Origin: Roseomonas sp. 18066
Lineage (GTDB): Bacteria; Pseudomonadota; Alphaproteobacteria; Acetobacterales; Acetobacteraceae
Direction: 5' to 3'
Assembly: GCF_902706185.1 (NCBI RefSeq)
Contig: NZ_CACSJM010000033.1
Coordinates: 1-43,331 of the forward strand
Length of the DNA: 43,331 bases
The notes beneath the pieces are model-generated. The model ran no database searches and was not told where the DNA came from. It saw only the letters and a program-made list of their open reading frames with translations. Position 1 is the stretch's first letter. The number at the start of each line of letters is the position of its first letter. Of the stretch, positions 8,681 to 16,501 are shown piece after piece. The position numbers and the translations under genes are program-made.

Positions 8681-9420
8681 ATGAAAACCGCTGCCCTCGT
8701 CGCCTGCCTGGCCCTGCCGCTGTCGGCCTGGGCCGCCAGCCCTGCCCCGCCCTCGCCGCGCCCAGCGGCGGCGCCGTCTTCCACGCGCCCGACGAGACCC
8801 TGCCGCTGTACCAGGCCAGCTTCCGCCGCGAGGGCGAGCGCTGGATCCCCGCCAGCCTGCAGGCCGGCATCGGGCGCATCGGCACCGGCGGCGCCGGCGG
8901 CGATGCGCCGCTGGTCGAGGAGAAAGCCGCGCCGCTGCAGCACGCCTTGCCCGGCGGCGGCCTGATCCTGGCGCTGCGCACCACCAGCAGCGTTCAGGGC
9001 AGCACGATCTTCGGCCTGGAGATCTTCCGGCTGGAGGCGGCGCGCAGCCAGTGGCGCCATGGCGGCACCATCCCGGCCGGCAGCGACAACGGCGCCGCCT
9101 GCGCCCCGCCGCGCACCCCCTGCGTCACGCTGAAGGGTTCGCCGGTCTTCGATGCCCGGGCCGCGATGGCGCGGCCCGGCTGGCCGGTGATCACCATGTC
9201 GCTGGACCGCACCGAAGAACGCGGCGGCCGCGACGTGACGCTGACGGGGGCCGAGATGAAGCGCTACGGCTACGACCCCGACCAGGGCCGGTATCGCGCG
9301 CTCGGCGACAACGAGCCGCCCGGCCAGGCGGCCATGGCGACATCGACCATCGCCGCCAGCGCCGCCTCGCCCGCGCCGTCGCGCGCCTGCACCGACATGC
9401 CCTGCTGCACGCCGAGATAG
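8681..9420 (+). pseudogene. Secreted hypothetical protein interrupted by a one-base frameshift
   Basis: An ATG at 8681 opens a clear signal peptide (MKTAALVACLALPLSAWAA). After about residue 22 the frame degenerates into arginine/proline-rich filler, while the neighbouring frame carries a sensible protein (PSGGAVFHAPDETLPLYQ...). Adding one C to the CCCC run at 8745-8748 joins the two frames into one exported protein of about 247 residues. The 3' end overlaps the convergent TetR gene by 150 bases. The last roughly 35 codons look unlike the rest, so the natural end may be near 9312. The family is not recognised. The change may be a true mutation or a sequencing error in a C run. Confidence 0.55.
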
Positions 9421-9899
9421 AAGCGCCCGAGCGCCGCGACATCGACGCCGGCCGGCAATTCGCCGGCAAGCTGCGCCGCCGCCAGCCGCCCGGTGACCTT
9501 CGCCAGGATGGCCGCGCGCATCCCGGCCAGCAGCGACCTCGCCTGGCAGGCCTCGGTGTCGCCAAGGCTGGCCAGCGTCACCATGCAGCCGCAGGAATCC
9601 TCGGCCAGCGTCGTGGCCGAATCCAGCAGCAGCGACCGCATCGCCTCGCGCGCCGTCGGCGCCGCGTCGAAGCCGGTCCAGATGCGCGGGCCGAAGCGCT
9701 CGCCATAGAGCGTCAGCGCCTCGGCATAGAGCGCCTCCTTGCTGCCGAAGGCGGCGTAGAGGCTGGGCGAGCCGATGCCCATCGCCTGGCACAGCTCGGC
9801 CACCGACGTCGCGCTGTAGCCGCGCCGCCAGAACAGCAGCATGGCCGCGGCCAGTGCGCGCTCGCGATCGAAGCTCCGGGGACGTCCGCGTTCGGCCAT
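9270..9899 (-). CDS. TetR/AcrR family transcriptional regulator
   Basis: A 209-residue TetR-family regulator. The helix-turn-helix is plain (VAELCQAMGIGSPSLYAAFG, residues about 33-52) and the C-terminal part has the GVQQGMSVQARDGA region of the TetR_C branch linked to short-chain oxidoreductases. The ATG at 9899 begins MAERGRPRSFDRERAL, a typical TetR N-terminus. Divergent from an SDR gene 99 bases away, which it probably represses together with itself. The last 16 residues after AMAAWP are unusual and lie over the 3' end of the convergent frameshifted gene, so a deletion may have fused the two gene ends. Confidence 0.87.
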   Translation of the reverse strand: MAERGRPRSFDRERALAAAMLLFWRRGYSATSVAELCQAMGIGSPSLYAAFGSKEALYAEALTLYGERFGPRIWTGFDAAPTAREAMRSLLLDSATTLAEDSCGCMVTLASLGDTEACQARSLLAGMRAAILAKVTGRLAAAQLAGELPAGVDVAALGRFYLGVQQGMSVQARDGAGEAALAAMVDVAMAAWPGGSLSPSARYRPWSGS

Positions 9900-9913
9900 G
9901 GCACCTATTTCTC

Positions 9914-9982
9914 TATCGATCGTTATATAATTCACTTGACGCCGTGTCGCAACCGGCGGCAAGCTTTATGTATCGAACGACA
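9914..9982. promoter_or_regulatory. TetR/SDR divergent control region with two candidate operators
   Basis: Two related 12-mers, TATCGATCGTTA (9914-9925) and TATCGAACGACA (9971-9982), share TATCGA-CG--A and are each partly palindromic. The first overlaps the -10 of a good minus-strand promoter (TTGCGA, 17 bases, TATATA, about 9922-9950) serving tetR. The second lies 17 bases before the SDR start, over its ribosome-binding region. This spacing suits a regulator that controls itself and its divergent target. Confidence 0.5.
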
Positions 9983-9998
9983 CAGAAAGAGCTTTCCC

Positions 9999-10736
9999 AT
10001 GGATCTTCTCGGCAAGCGCGCCCTCGTGACCGGCGGGTCCCGCGGCATTGGCGCGGCCATCGCCCTCGAGCTGGCGCGCCGCGGCGCCGATGTCGCCATC
10101 ACCTATGTCAGCTCCCCCGATCGCGCGGCCGGCGTGGCGAAGGAGATCGAGGCGCTGGGCCGCCGCGCCCTGGCCATCGCCGCCGACAGCGCCGACCCTG
10201 CCGCCATCCGCCGCTCGGTGGAGGAGGCGGTGGCCGGCCTCGGCGGGCTCGACATCCTGGTGAACAATGCCGGTGTCGCCCGCGGCGGCCCGCTGGAGTC
10301 GATGAGCCTCGACGACATCGACGCCATCATCAACGTCAATATCCGCGGCGTGGTGCTGTCGATCCAGGCCGCGATCCCGCATCTGTCGCAGGGCGGCCGC
10401 ATCATCAGCATCGGGTCGTGCCTGGCCGAGCGCGTCGCCCAGCCCAATATCAGCGTCTATGCGATGAGCAAGTCGGCGCTGCTGGCCCTGACCCGCGGCC
10501 TGGCGCGCGACCTCGGCCCCCGCGGCATCACGGTGAACCTGGTCCATCCCGGCCCGACCGACACCGACATGAACCCCGCCGCCGGTCCCCAGGCGGAAGG
10601 CCAGCGCGCCGGCATCGCCCTCGGCCACTACGGCAAGCCGGAGGACATCGCCGCGGCGGTGGCCTACCTCGCGGGGCCGGGCGCGGCCCAGGTGACGGGG
10701 ACGGGGATCGTCGTCGATGGCGGGCTGAACGCTTAG
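9999..10736 (+). CDS. SDR family NAD(P)-dependent oxidoreductase
   Basis: A 245-residue classical short-chain dehydrogenase. Motifs: TGGSRGIG (residues 11-18, dinucleotide binding), NNAG (89-92), Asn114, Ser near 137-140, Tyr154 and Lys158 (SVYAMSKSA) and a C-terminal VDGG. Length and layout are like 3-oxoacyl-ACP reductase relatives in TetR-paired loci, which usually act on xenobiotic or small carbonyl substrates. NADP preference is suggested by the Arg in the GSRGIG loop. Adjacent, divergent tetR suggests induction by a small molecule. The substrate is unknown. Confidence 0.88.
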   Translation: MDLLGKRALVTGGSRGIGAAIALELARRGADVAITYVSSPDRAAGVAKEIEALGRRALAIAADSADPAAIRRSVEEAVAGLGGLDILVNNAGVARGGPLESMSLDDIDAIINVNIRGVVLSIQAAIPHLSQGGRIISIGSCLAERVAQPNISVYAMSKSALLALTRGLARDLGPRGITVNLVHPGPTDTDMNPAAGPQAEGQRAGIALGHYGKPEDIAAAVAYLAGPGAAQVTGTGIVVDGGLNA

Positions 10737-10742
10737 CGGACT

Positions 10743-10758
10743 GAGCCCCTCCTGCCGG
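10743..10758 (+). repeat. 16-bp exact repeat shared with 22786-22801
   Basis: GAGCCCCTCCTGCCGG occurs here and at 22786-22801 in the same orientation. After it both copies continue with similar sequence (a G-rich run with GGGGCGCC, then CCCCTC-GCGAGGCGG). Both lie next to IS3-family transposase relics, so this is probably what remains of the 3' end of related insertion sequences. Confidence 0.55.
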
Positions 10759-10940
10759 ACAGGGGGGGCGCCCCTGAATTACCCCCCCTCAGCGAGGCGG
10801 CTGCCGGTGGAACGCCGTGGGCGTTGTCGCAGGGGTTGCCGCGGTTGGAATGGTGCAGGGCCGCCAGCCTCCGCCGGATGCCGGCCGATGGCATCGCCCA
10901 CCACCCGGCGCGACCCGGCATCGAGGATGATGATGCGGGA
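10743..10940 (-). pseudogene. Degraded IS3-family transposase (OrfB) relic
   Basis: No intact gene lies between 10737 and 11152, but minus-strand fragments in different frames match the IS3 OrfB catalytic core. One is IIILDAGSRRVVGDAIGRH (10878-10934), like the LDAWSRRVVGYAIGRH of intact elements. The other is HHSNRGNPCDNAHG (10814-10855), like the HHSDRG and RGNPYDNAxAES segments run together. The internal segment between these motifs is missing, so it is a dead, deleted copy. It shares GAGCCCCTCCTGCCGG with the relic near 22.8 kb. The remaining stretch 10941-11152 shows nothing further that I recognise. Confidence 0.6.
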
Positions 10941-11152
10941 GGAAGCGGAGAGGGCGCGGATTGGCAAAGGCGCTCGCATAGCCGGCAATCTGGCGGTGCC
11001 CCAGGCCCTGCAATGCGCAGAAGGATGCTCTGGCAAGGAGGCGTGGTGGAGCCGCCCGCCTCCACGCGTCGCAGCGTCCGCGAACAGACAACGGTCGCGG
11101 CAGCTGCTCTCGCGCTCCGCGAGCGGCAGAGGCTCAGACCGGGCGGCGAGGC

Positions 11153-11926
11153 TCAGAGGCCGCTGAACCAGTTGAAGCCCAGCTTCTCCCAATATCCCGG
11201 GCTGTAGTGGTTGGTCACCTCGATCGCCGTGATCCACTTCGGATTCTTGAAGCCGAGCTTGGTCGAGGTGCGCAGCCGCAGCGGGTAGCCGAAGGGGTCC
11301 GGCAGTTCCTCCCCGGCGTATCGCGTGGCCAGCAGCGTCTGCGGATGCAGCGCCGTCGCCATGTCGATGCTGCTGGGATAGTCGTCGGCGGTCTGGAAAT
11401 TGACGTAGCGGGCGCGGGTATCGGCGCCGATCCGCCGCAGGAAATCGCCCAGCGGCACGCCGGACCACTGGCCGATATAGTCCCAGCCCTCGACGCAGAT
11501 ATGGCGGATCACCATCTCTTCCTGCGGCAGGGCGGCGAGCCGGGTGGCGGTCCAGGGCGCGCGGTCCTCGATCAGCCCAGACAGTTCCAGCCGCCAGCCG
11601 GCGCCGTCGACCGGCTTCACCTCCGTGATGTCGTAATAGGCGTTGAAGCGCGGCGGCTTCAGCACCATCGAGGCCGGATAGGTCGGCGCCAGCTTCCGCG
11701 GGTCGAAGATCCAGGCCTGGACACGGTCGTTCAGCCGGGAGAAGCGCTGCAGCGCCGCCCCGATGGCGTCCGAATCCCCGGCATCGCAGCCGGTCAGCAG
11801 CGCCAGCGCGCCGAGCGAGATGCCCTGCCGCAACAGGCCCCGCCGCTGCAGCGAGCGGATCGCCGGGCGATGCTCGCGCAGGATCGCCGGATCCGGCCGC
11901 CGGGCGGGGCGGAAGAAGGACTTCAT
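11153..11926 (-). CDS. Periplasmic molybdopterin-dependent oxidoreductase (sulfite oxidase/MsrP-like), lipoprotein
   Basis: A 257-residue Oxidored_molyb (SUOX fold) protein. The single molybdenum-ligand cysteine is Cys144 in RHICVEGWDYIGQWSG. The N-terminus has a twin-arginine-like LQRRGLLRQ followed by a hydrophobic stretch ending LLTGC, so Cys47 fits a lipobox. The enzyme is probably exported folded and lipid-anchored on the periplasmic side. MsrP (YedY) relatives reduce oxidised methionines in envelope proteins, while others oxidise sulfite. The adjoining four-base-overlapping cytochrome b gene argues for a quinol-linked reductase like MsrPQ. Exact substrate not certain. Confidence 0.82.
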   Translation of the reverse strand: MKSFFRPARRPDPAILREHRPAIRSLQRRGLLRQGISLGALALLTGCDAGDSDAIGAALQRFSRLNDRVQAWIFDPRKLAPTYPASMVLKPPRFNAYYDITEVKPVDGAGWRLELSGLIEDRAPWTATRLAALPQEEMVIRHICVEGWDYIGQWSGVPLGDFLRRIGADTRARYVNFQTADDYPSSIDMATALHPQTLLATRYAGEELPDPFGYPLRLRTSTKLGFKNPKWITAIEVTNHYSPGYWEKLGFNWFSGL

Positions 11927-12564
11927 GGCGCGGCGCCCGGGCGGGGCGGCGGGGCCGGCAGGCGCGGCCCGCCGGTCAGCATCGCGCGGATCGTGCTGGG
12001 CACCAGCAGCGCCAGCAGCACATGCACGACCAGGAAGCCGACGATCACCGCCATGCCGAGGAAATGCACCAGCCGCGCGCCCTGGAACTCGCCCAGCAGC
12101 CAGGTCAGGGTCGAGAACTGCACCGGCTTCCAGATCGCCAGGCCGCTGACCACCTGGGCGATGCCGGCCAGGATCACGACGATGTAGAGGATCTTCTGGA
12201 TCGCGTTGTAGCGCGTCAGGTCGTCATGCACGAGCTTGAGCCGCAGCGTGTCACGCAGCGTGGCGCGAAGATCGGCCAGGGTGATCGGCAGGAAGCGTTC
12301 GCGGAAGCGGCCGGTGAGCAGGCCATAGCCCAGGTAGAACAGCCCGTTCACCGCCAGGAACCACATGCCGGCGAAATGCCACAACAGGCTTTCCGCCGCC
12401 CAGCTGCCCAGCCGCAGCGGGCCGAAATGCAGGCCGCCGATGATGACGGCGTCGTTGTAGATGCCCCAGCCCGACAGGATCATCACGATCATGGCCACGG
12501 CGTTCAGCCAGTGCATGATGCGCAGCGGCAGGGGGTGCAGGCGTCGCCTCCGGCTGGTCGGCAT
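11923..12564 (-). CDS. Cytochrome b/b6 (b561-type) membrane subunit for the molybdoenzyme
   Basis: A 213-residue membrane protein with four or five spans and the layout of Ni/Fe-hydrogenase-type cytochrome b. Candidate heme-ligand histidines lie in RIMHWLNAVAM (first span), LLWHFAGMW, and LVHFLGMAVIVGFLVVHV. It should pass electrons between the quinone pool and the lipoprotein molybdoenzyme encoded immediately downstream (ATGA overlap 11923-11926). The ATG at 12564 is chosen because GGAGAGGAG precedes it; an upstream in-frame start lacks such a site. An ECF-type promoter lies about 57 bases upstream. Confidence 0.83.
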   Translation of the reverse strand: MPTSRRRRLHPLPLRIMHWLNAVAMIVMILSGWGIYNDAVIIGGLHFGPLRLGSWAAESLLWHFAGMWFLAVNGLFYLGYGLLTGRFRERFLPITLADLRATLRDTLRLKLVHDDLTRYNAIQKILYIVVILAGIAQVVSGLAIWKPVQFSTLTWLLGEFQGARLVHFLGMAVIVGFLVVHVLLALLVPSTIRAMLTGGPRLPAPPPRPGAAP

Positions 12565-12620
12565 GGTGCTCCTCTCCGCCGCCGCGGGAACGGCTGATCC
12601 GATCGGGTTGCGCAAGACCT

Positions 12621-12645
12621 TTCGCCGCGGCGCCGCGGAAGTTAC
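12621..12645 (-). promoter_or_regulatory. ECF sigma-type promoter for the cytochrome b/molybdoenzyme pair
   Basis: On the minus strand GTAACT (12645-12640) is followed after 15 bases by CGAA (12624-12621). It is one of three matches in this block to GTAAC(C/T)-N15/16-CGAA. Transcription would start near 12614, giving a leader of about 50 bases before the ATG at 12564. Recognition by the sigma factor encoded at 17897-18478 is inferred. Confidence 0.5.
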
Positions 12646-12660
12646 GCCGCCGCGCGCGGC

Positions 12661-13119
12661 TCAATGCGAGGGCTTCACCAGGGCCACGCGGATGACCTCG
12701 GCCGGCGGCAGGGCGGCGGCGCTTCCGGCCACGAAGTCCGGGAAGGCATCGAGCTGCCCCGGCGTGAATTCGACGCAGACCATGTATTCGCCGAGCAGCG
12801 CCAGCCCCTCCACCGGCACCGCGATCGGGCGGGTGAAGAAGCCGAGGATGCCGCCATAATCGATCACCACCTGCAGGGTGCCATCGGCCCGCCGCACCAC
12901 CGCCCGCACCCGGCCGAGGCTGGGCTGGCTTTCCAGCGGCTGCAGCACCGGCCGCCGCAGCAGGTCGCCGACGCGGACCGGCTGCGGGAAACGGCGGGCG
13001 GCGGCCTCGGCCAGGCTCATGCCTTCCGGCCGCGGCTTCTGCGCGCGCGCGGCACCGGCACTGGCTAGCAGCAGCAGGAGGGCACGGCGACCGAGGCGGA
13101 AAGATCGCGGCGTGGCCAT
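12661..13119 (-). CDS. Exported PRC-barrel domain protein
   Basis: A 152-residue protein with a signal peptide (RRALLLLLASAGAARA, cleavage near residue 26). The mature part resembles a PRC-barrel: VGDLLRRPVLQP, then strands around GRVRAVVRRADGTLQVVIDYGG and a final EYMVCVEF. PRC-barrels are small beta-barrels that often mediate protein contacts, and exported forms occur beside respiratory and stress genes. It sits 96 bases upstream of the cytochrome b/molybdoenzyme pair on the same strand and may belong to the same functional unit. It diverges from the GT-C glycosyltransferase. No enzymatic function can be assigned. Confidence 0.7.
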   Translation of the reverse strand: MATPRSFRLGRRALLLLLASAGAARAQKPRPEGMSLAEAAARRFPQPVRVGDLLRRPVLQPLESQPSLGRVRAVVRRADGTLQVVIDYGGILGFFTRPIAVPVEGLALLGEYMVCVEFTPGQLDAFPDFVAGSAAALPPAEVIRVALVKPSH

Positions 13120-13279
13120 GGGTCACCCGTTCATGGAATTGGCCGCGGCCGCGAGGCCGGGCGGCATTCTGGCCGGAGGCGTGCATGCGCCGAATGCCAT
13201 CGGTTGTAAGGCTGCCTTCCTGCGGCCCACAAGCAGGATCGGGCGCCGCGGATTTCTTTCTGCGCCGCGCCGATACGGG

Positions 13280-13305
13280 GTAACCTTCGGCTCCGGGTCA
13301 GCGAA
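13280..13305 (+). promoter_or_regulatory. ECF sigma-type promoter for the GT-C glycosyltransferase gene
   Basis: GTAACC (13280-13285), 16 bases, CGAA (13302-13305). This equals the GTAACC-N16-CGAA form I recall for Caulobacter sigma-F promoters. The predicted start near 13312 gives a leader of about 53 bases to the TTG/ATG start at 13365/13371. It is the best of three such sites in the block. Confidence 0.55.
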
Positions 13306-13364
13306 GAAGCCTCGGGCGCTGCGCCTGACACGCCCGGACGCGGCCCCAGCACGAGGATGCCGAT

Positions 13365-14714
13365 TTGACCATGAGGCCGCCGCCCACGCCCGGCGACGCC
13401 TGCCGCCGCGCGCCGCCGATCGGCCTGCTGCTGTGCGGGATGCTGCTGGGCGGGCTGACCATCGCCGGCGTGGCCCTGGATGCGCCGCATGCCGTCGATC
13501 CCGTCTATTCCGAGCGCGTCGCCCTGCTGACCGGCATCCTGGCGCTGTCGGGCATGGCCTATCTGGCGGCGGTCTTCCTGGTGCTGCGCGGTGCCGCGGC
13601 GGCGCGCGGCCTGTGGTGGATCCTGGGGCTCGCCGCCCTGCTGCGGCTGCTGCTGCTGCTGCAGCCACCGGCGCTGTCGAGCGACATCTACCGCTATGTC
13701 TGGGACGGGCGGGTGCAGGCCGCCGGTATCAACCCCTATCGCCATATTCCCGCCGATCCGGCCCTGGCGCCGCTGCGCGAGCCGTCGATCTATCCGAAGA
13801 TCAACCGGGCCGATTATGCGCGCACCATCTATCCGCCCGCGGCGCAGCTGGTCTTCGCCGCGGTCGGCCGGGTGTGGGACGGCGTGACCGGCATGAAGCT
13901 GGCGATGCTGGGCTTCGAGGCGCTGGGCATGGCCTGCATGCTGCGGCTGCTGGCCGCCGCCGGGCTGCCGCGCGCGCGCATCCTGATCTATGCCTGGAAC
14001 CCGCTGGCGCTGTGGTCCTTCGCCAGCGACGGCCATGTCGATGCCATGGCCGTCGGCCTGATCGGCCTGGCCCTGCTGCTGCGCTACCGCGGCCGCCAGG
14101 GCTGGGCCGGCGCCGTGCTGGCCGCCGCCGTGCTGGTGAAGTTCCTGCCGGTGGTGGTGGCGCCGGCCCTGCTGCGCGGCGGCCGCTTCTGGCGACCGGC
14201 GCTGGCGGGATCGGCGCTGATCCTCGGCCTCTACGCGCTGTACAGCTCGGCCGGGGCGCAGGTGCTGGGCTTCCTGCCCAGCTATGGCACGGAGGAAGGC
14301 CTCGCCGATGGCAGCGGCTTCTGGCTGCTGGCCGGGCTGGCGCGGCTGGGGCCGCTGCCGGGCTGGGCGCCGCCGCTGTACCTGGCGCTGGTGGCGGCGG
14401 GCTTCCTGCTGGCGCTGCGGCCGCTGCTGCGGGCGCCGGCCGGCACGATGGAGGCGGTCACCCTGTGCCGCCATGCCGGGATGCTGATGGCGGCCACCAT
14501 GCTGGCGCTGTCGCCGCGCTATGCCTGGTATTTCCCCTGGCTGGCGCTGCCCGCCGTGCTGGCGCCCTCGCCCGGGCTGATCTGGCTGGGCTCGGCCGCG
14601 GTGCTGTTCCACATCGATCCCTGGAACGAGCGCTTCCTGTGGCGCGCCCTGGTCTTCCTGCCCGCGCTGCTGCTCTTCGCCCTGGAATTCCGCCGCGGCC
14701 GCCGCGGCGGCTGA
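13365..14714 (+). CDS. GT-C fold integral membrane glycosyltransferase (GT87/DUF2029-like)
   Basis: A 449-residue polytopic membrane protein with about ten hydrophobic spans. It carries the motif SSDIYRYVWDGRVQAAGINPYRH near residue 105, typical of GT-C mannosyl- or hexosyltransferases that use polyprenyl-phosphate sugars. The acidic residues of the SSDIYRY loop are probably catalytic. The TTG at 13365 is taken as start because GAGGA lies seven bases upstream; the ATG at 13371 is the alternative and changes only two residues. It converges on the epimerase/glycosyltransferase operon with a six-base gap, and its promoter matches that of the ECF operon. Likely adds a sugar on the periplasmic face of the inner membrane. 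Confidence 0.78.
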   Translation: MTMRPPPTPGDACRRAPPIGLLLCGMLLGGLTIAGVALDAPHAVDPVYSERVALLTGILALSGMAYLAAVFLVLRGAAAARGLWWILGLAALLRLLLLLQPPALSSDIYRYVWDGRVQAAGINPYRHIPADPALAPLREPSIYPKINRADYARTIYPPAAQLVFAAVGRVWDGVTGMKLAMLGFEALGMACMLRLLAAAGLPRARILIYAWNPLALWSFASDGHVDAMAVGLIGLALLLRYRGRQGWAGAVLAAAVLVKFLPVVVAPALLRGGRFWRPALAGSALILGLYALYSSAGAQVLGFLPSYGTEEGLADGSGFWLLAGLARLGPLPGWAPPLYLALVAAGFLLALRPLLRAPAGTMEAVTLCRHAGMLMAATMLALSPRYAWYFPWLALPAVLAPSPGLIWLGSAAVLFHIDPWNERFLWRALVFLPALLLFALEFRRGRRGG

Positions 14715-14720
14715 GCGCGC

Positions 14721-15758
14721 TCAGCCGGGGGCCTGCGCCAGCTCGGCCATGCCCGCCTCGAAGCCGACCTCGGGCTGCCAGCCCAGGCGCTGGCGCAGCC
14801 GCTCGGACGAGGCGGTGATATGGCGCACATCGCCCAGCCGGTATTCGCCGGTCACCAGCGGCGCCGGCCCCTCCAGCGCGCGCGACAGCGCCGCCGCCAT
14901 CTCCCCCACTGTGCGCGGCGTGCCGGAGCCGACATTGAAGGCCGCGACCCCCTCGCCATGCCGCTCGCAGGCGGCGACCGTGGCCGCGGCGATGTCGCGG
15001 ACATGGATGAAGTCGCGCCGCTGCCCGCCATCCTCGAAGACCCGCGGCGCCCGGCCCGCCCGCAGCGCCGAGGTGAAGATCGAGGCCACCCCGGCATAGG
15101 GCGTGTCGCGCGGCATGCCCGGCCCATAGACGTTGTGGTAGCGCAGCATGGCCACCGCCCCGCCGGTGCTGCGCGCCCAGTTCGCCGCATAGAATTCCTG
15201 CGCCAGCTTGCTGGTGGCATAGGCGTTGCGCGGGTCGGGCGGCGCCGCCTCCTGCACCAGATCGGGGCCCAGGCTGCGGCCGCAATGCGGACAGGGCGGC
15301 TCGAAATCGCCGGCGGCCAGCGCCGCCTCGCGCCGCGGCGCCGGCCGCACCGCGCCATGCTCGGGGCAGAGGCCGAAGCCCTCGCCATAGACTACCATGG
15401 AACTGGCCAGGGTCAGCCGCGCCACGCCGCGCCGCGCCATGGCGGCCAGCAGCACCGCCGTGCCGGCATCGTTGGAGGACGCGTAATCCGGCATGTCGCC
15501 GATATCGACGCCGAGCCCGACCTTGGCGGCCAGATGCACCACCCCCTGCACCCCGGCCAGCGCCGCCTCCACTGCTGCTGCATCCCGCATATCGGCGCGG
15601 TGCAATTCCACCCCGGCGGGCGGGGTCCAGGCCTGCTCGGCGCGATGCACGTCGGGGCGCAGCGAATCCAGCACGCGCACCGCATGGCCGCGCCGCAGCA
15701 GCGCAGCCAGCACATGCTGGCCGATGAAGCCGGCGCCGCCGGTCAGGAGCAGGTGCAT
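14721..15758 (-). CDS. NAD-dependent sugar-nucleotide epimerase (dTDP-L-rhamnose 4-epimerase-like)
   Basis: A 345-residue extended SDR. It has GGAGFIGQH at residues 7-15 for NAD, an ASSMVVYG segment (Ser of the triad) and NAYATSK (Tyr and Lys). An insertion after VYGEG carries CPEHG and, about 30 residues later, CPHCG, a zinc-knuckle-like pair that I associate with the dTDP-L-rhamnose 4-epimerase branch. Catalysis would convert one dTDP- or UDP-hexose into its 4-epimer, feeding the glycosyltransferases alongside. It is last in the ECF operon, 17 bases after the GT2 gene. The exact nucleotide sugar is uncertain. Confidence 0.75.
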   Translation of the reverse strand: MHLLLTGGAGFIGQHVLAALLRRGHAVRVLDSLRPDVHRAEQAWTPPAGVELHRADMRDAAAVEAALAGVQGVVHLAAKVGLGVDIGDMPDYASSNDAGTAVLLAAMARRGVARLTLASSMVVYGEGFGLCPEHGAVRPAPRREAALAAGDFEPPCPHCGRSLGPDLVQEAAPPDPRNAYATSKLAQEFYAANWARSTGGAVAMLRYHNVYGPGMPRDTPYAGVASIFTSALRAGRAPRVFEDGGQRRDFIHVRDIAAATVAACERHGEGVAAFNVGSGTPRTVGEMAAALSRALEGPAPLVTGEYRLGDVRHITASSERLRQRLGWQPEVGFEAGMAELAQAPG

Positions 15759-15775
15759 AAGGTCGTCGTCTCCGG

Positions 15776-16501
15776 CTATCGGGTGGCGCGGGGCGGCTGG
15801 CGCAGCTGCACGGCCAGGCGCAGGAAGGTGGCGGTGATCTTCCAGGCCGCCCGCAGCCCGGCGACCAGCTGGCCGGAGACCTTGGACTCGCCGCCGCGCC
15901 GGCAGCGGTGGTCGACCGGGATTTCCAGGCAGCGCAGCCCGCCGGCGGCGGCGCGCATCTGCATCTCCAGGTTCCAGCCGAAGGTTTCCTCGCGCATGCC
16001 CAGCGCCCGCAGCCGGTCGGCGCGGATGGCGCGCAGCGGCGACATGTCGGTGAAGGCCACGCCGTAGCTGCGCCGCAGCAGCAGCCCGGCGATGCGCCCG
16101 GCCAGCAATTGCTGCGGCGTCAGGCTGCCCGGCTCCCGCCTCCCGCGCAGCCGCGAGCCGATGACGAAATCCGCCTCGCCGCGTGCCAGCGGCGCCACCA
16201 GCTGCGGCAGGAAATCCGGCACGTCGCTGCCATCGCCATCCATGAAGCACAGGATCTGGTCGCCGCCCGGCGCCGCGGCGACGCCGGCAGCGCAGGCCCG
16301 GCCATAGCCGCGCCGCGGCTGGCCGACGACGCGCGCCCCGGCCGCCGCGGCGACCTCGGCGGTGCGGTCGGTCGAGCCGTTGTCGACGACGATGACCTCG
16401 GCGACGCCCTGGGCCAGGACGTCGCGCACCACCTGGGCGATCGGCGCTTCCTCGTTCAGGCAGGGGATGATGACGGTGACGCGGGTCCCGGCCGGGATCA
16501 A
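15776..16501 (-). CDS. Glycosyltransferase family 2 protein
   Basis: A 241-residue GT-A fold transferase. It has VIIPCLNEE at residues 10-18, VVDNGSTDRTAEVA, and the metal/nucleotide motif FMDGDGSD. No transmembrane helix pair follows, unlike dolichol-phosphate-type enzymes with membrane tails, so it is probably peripheral at the inner membrane. DPM1-like members make polyprenyl-phosphate sugars, which would supply the GT-C enzyme at 13365. It overlaps the preceding transferase gene by four bases (ATGA 16498-16501). Confidence 0.83.
   Translation of the reverse strand: MIPAGTRVTVIIPCLNEEAPIAQVVRDVLAQGVAEVIVVDNGSTDRTAEVAAAAGARVVGQPRRGYGRACAAGVAAAPGGDQILCFMDGDGSDVPDFLPQLVAPLARGEADFVIGSRLRGRREPGSLTPQQLLAGRIAGLLLRRSYGVAFTDMSPLRAIRADRLRALGMREETFGWNLEMQMRAAAGGLRCLEIPVDHRCRRGGESKVSGQLVAGLRAAWKITATFLRLAVQLRQPPRATR

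Noticed and set aside
9051..9998. Long open frame running into the SDR gene from upstream
   Set aside because: It is an arginine-rich shadow over the antisense of tetR; conserved SDR sequence starts at 9999.
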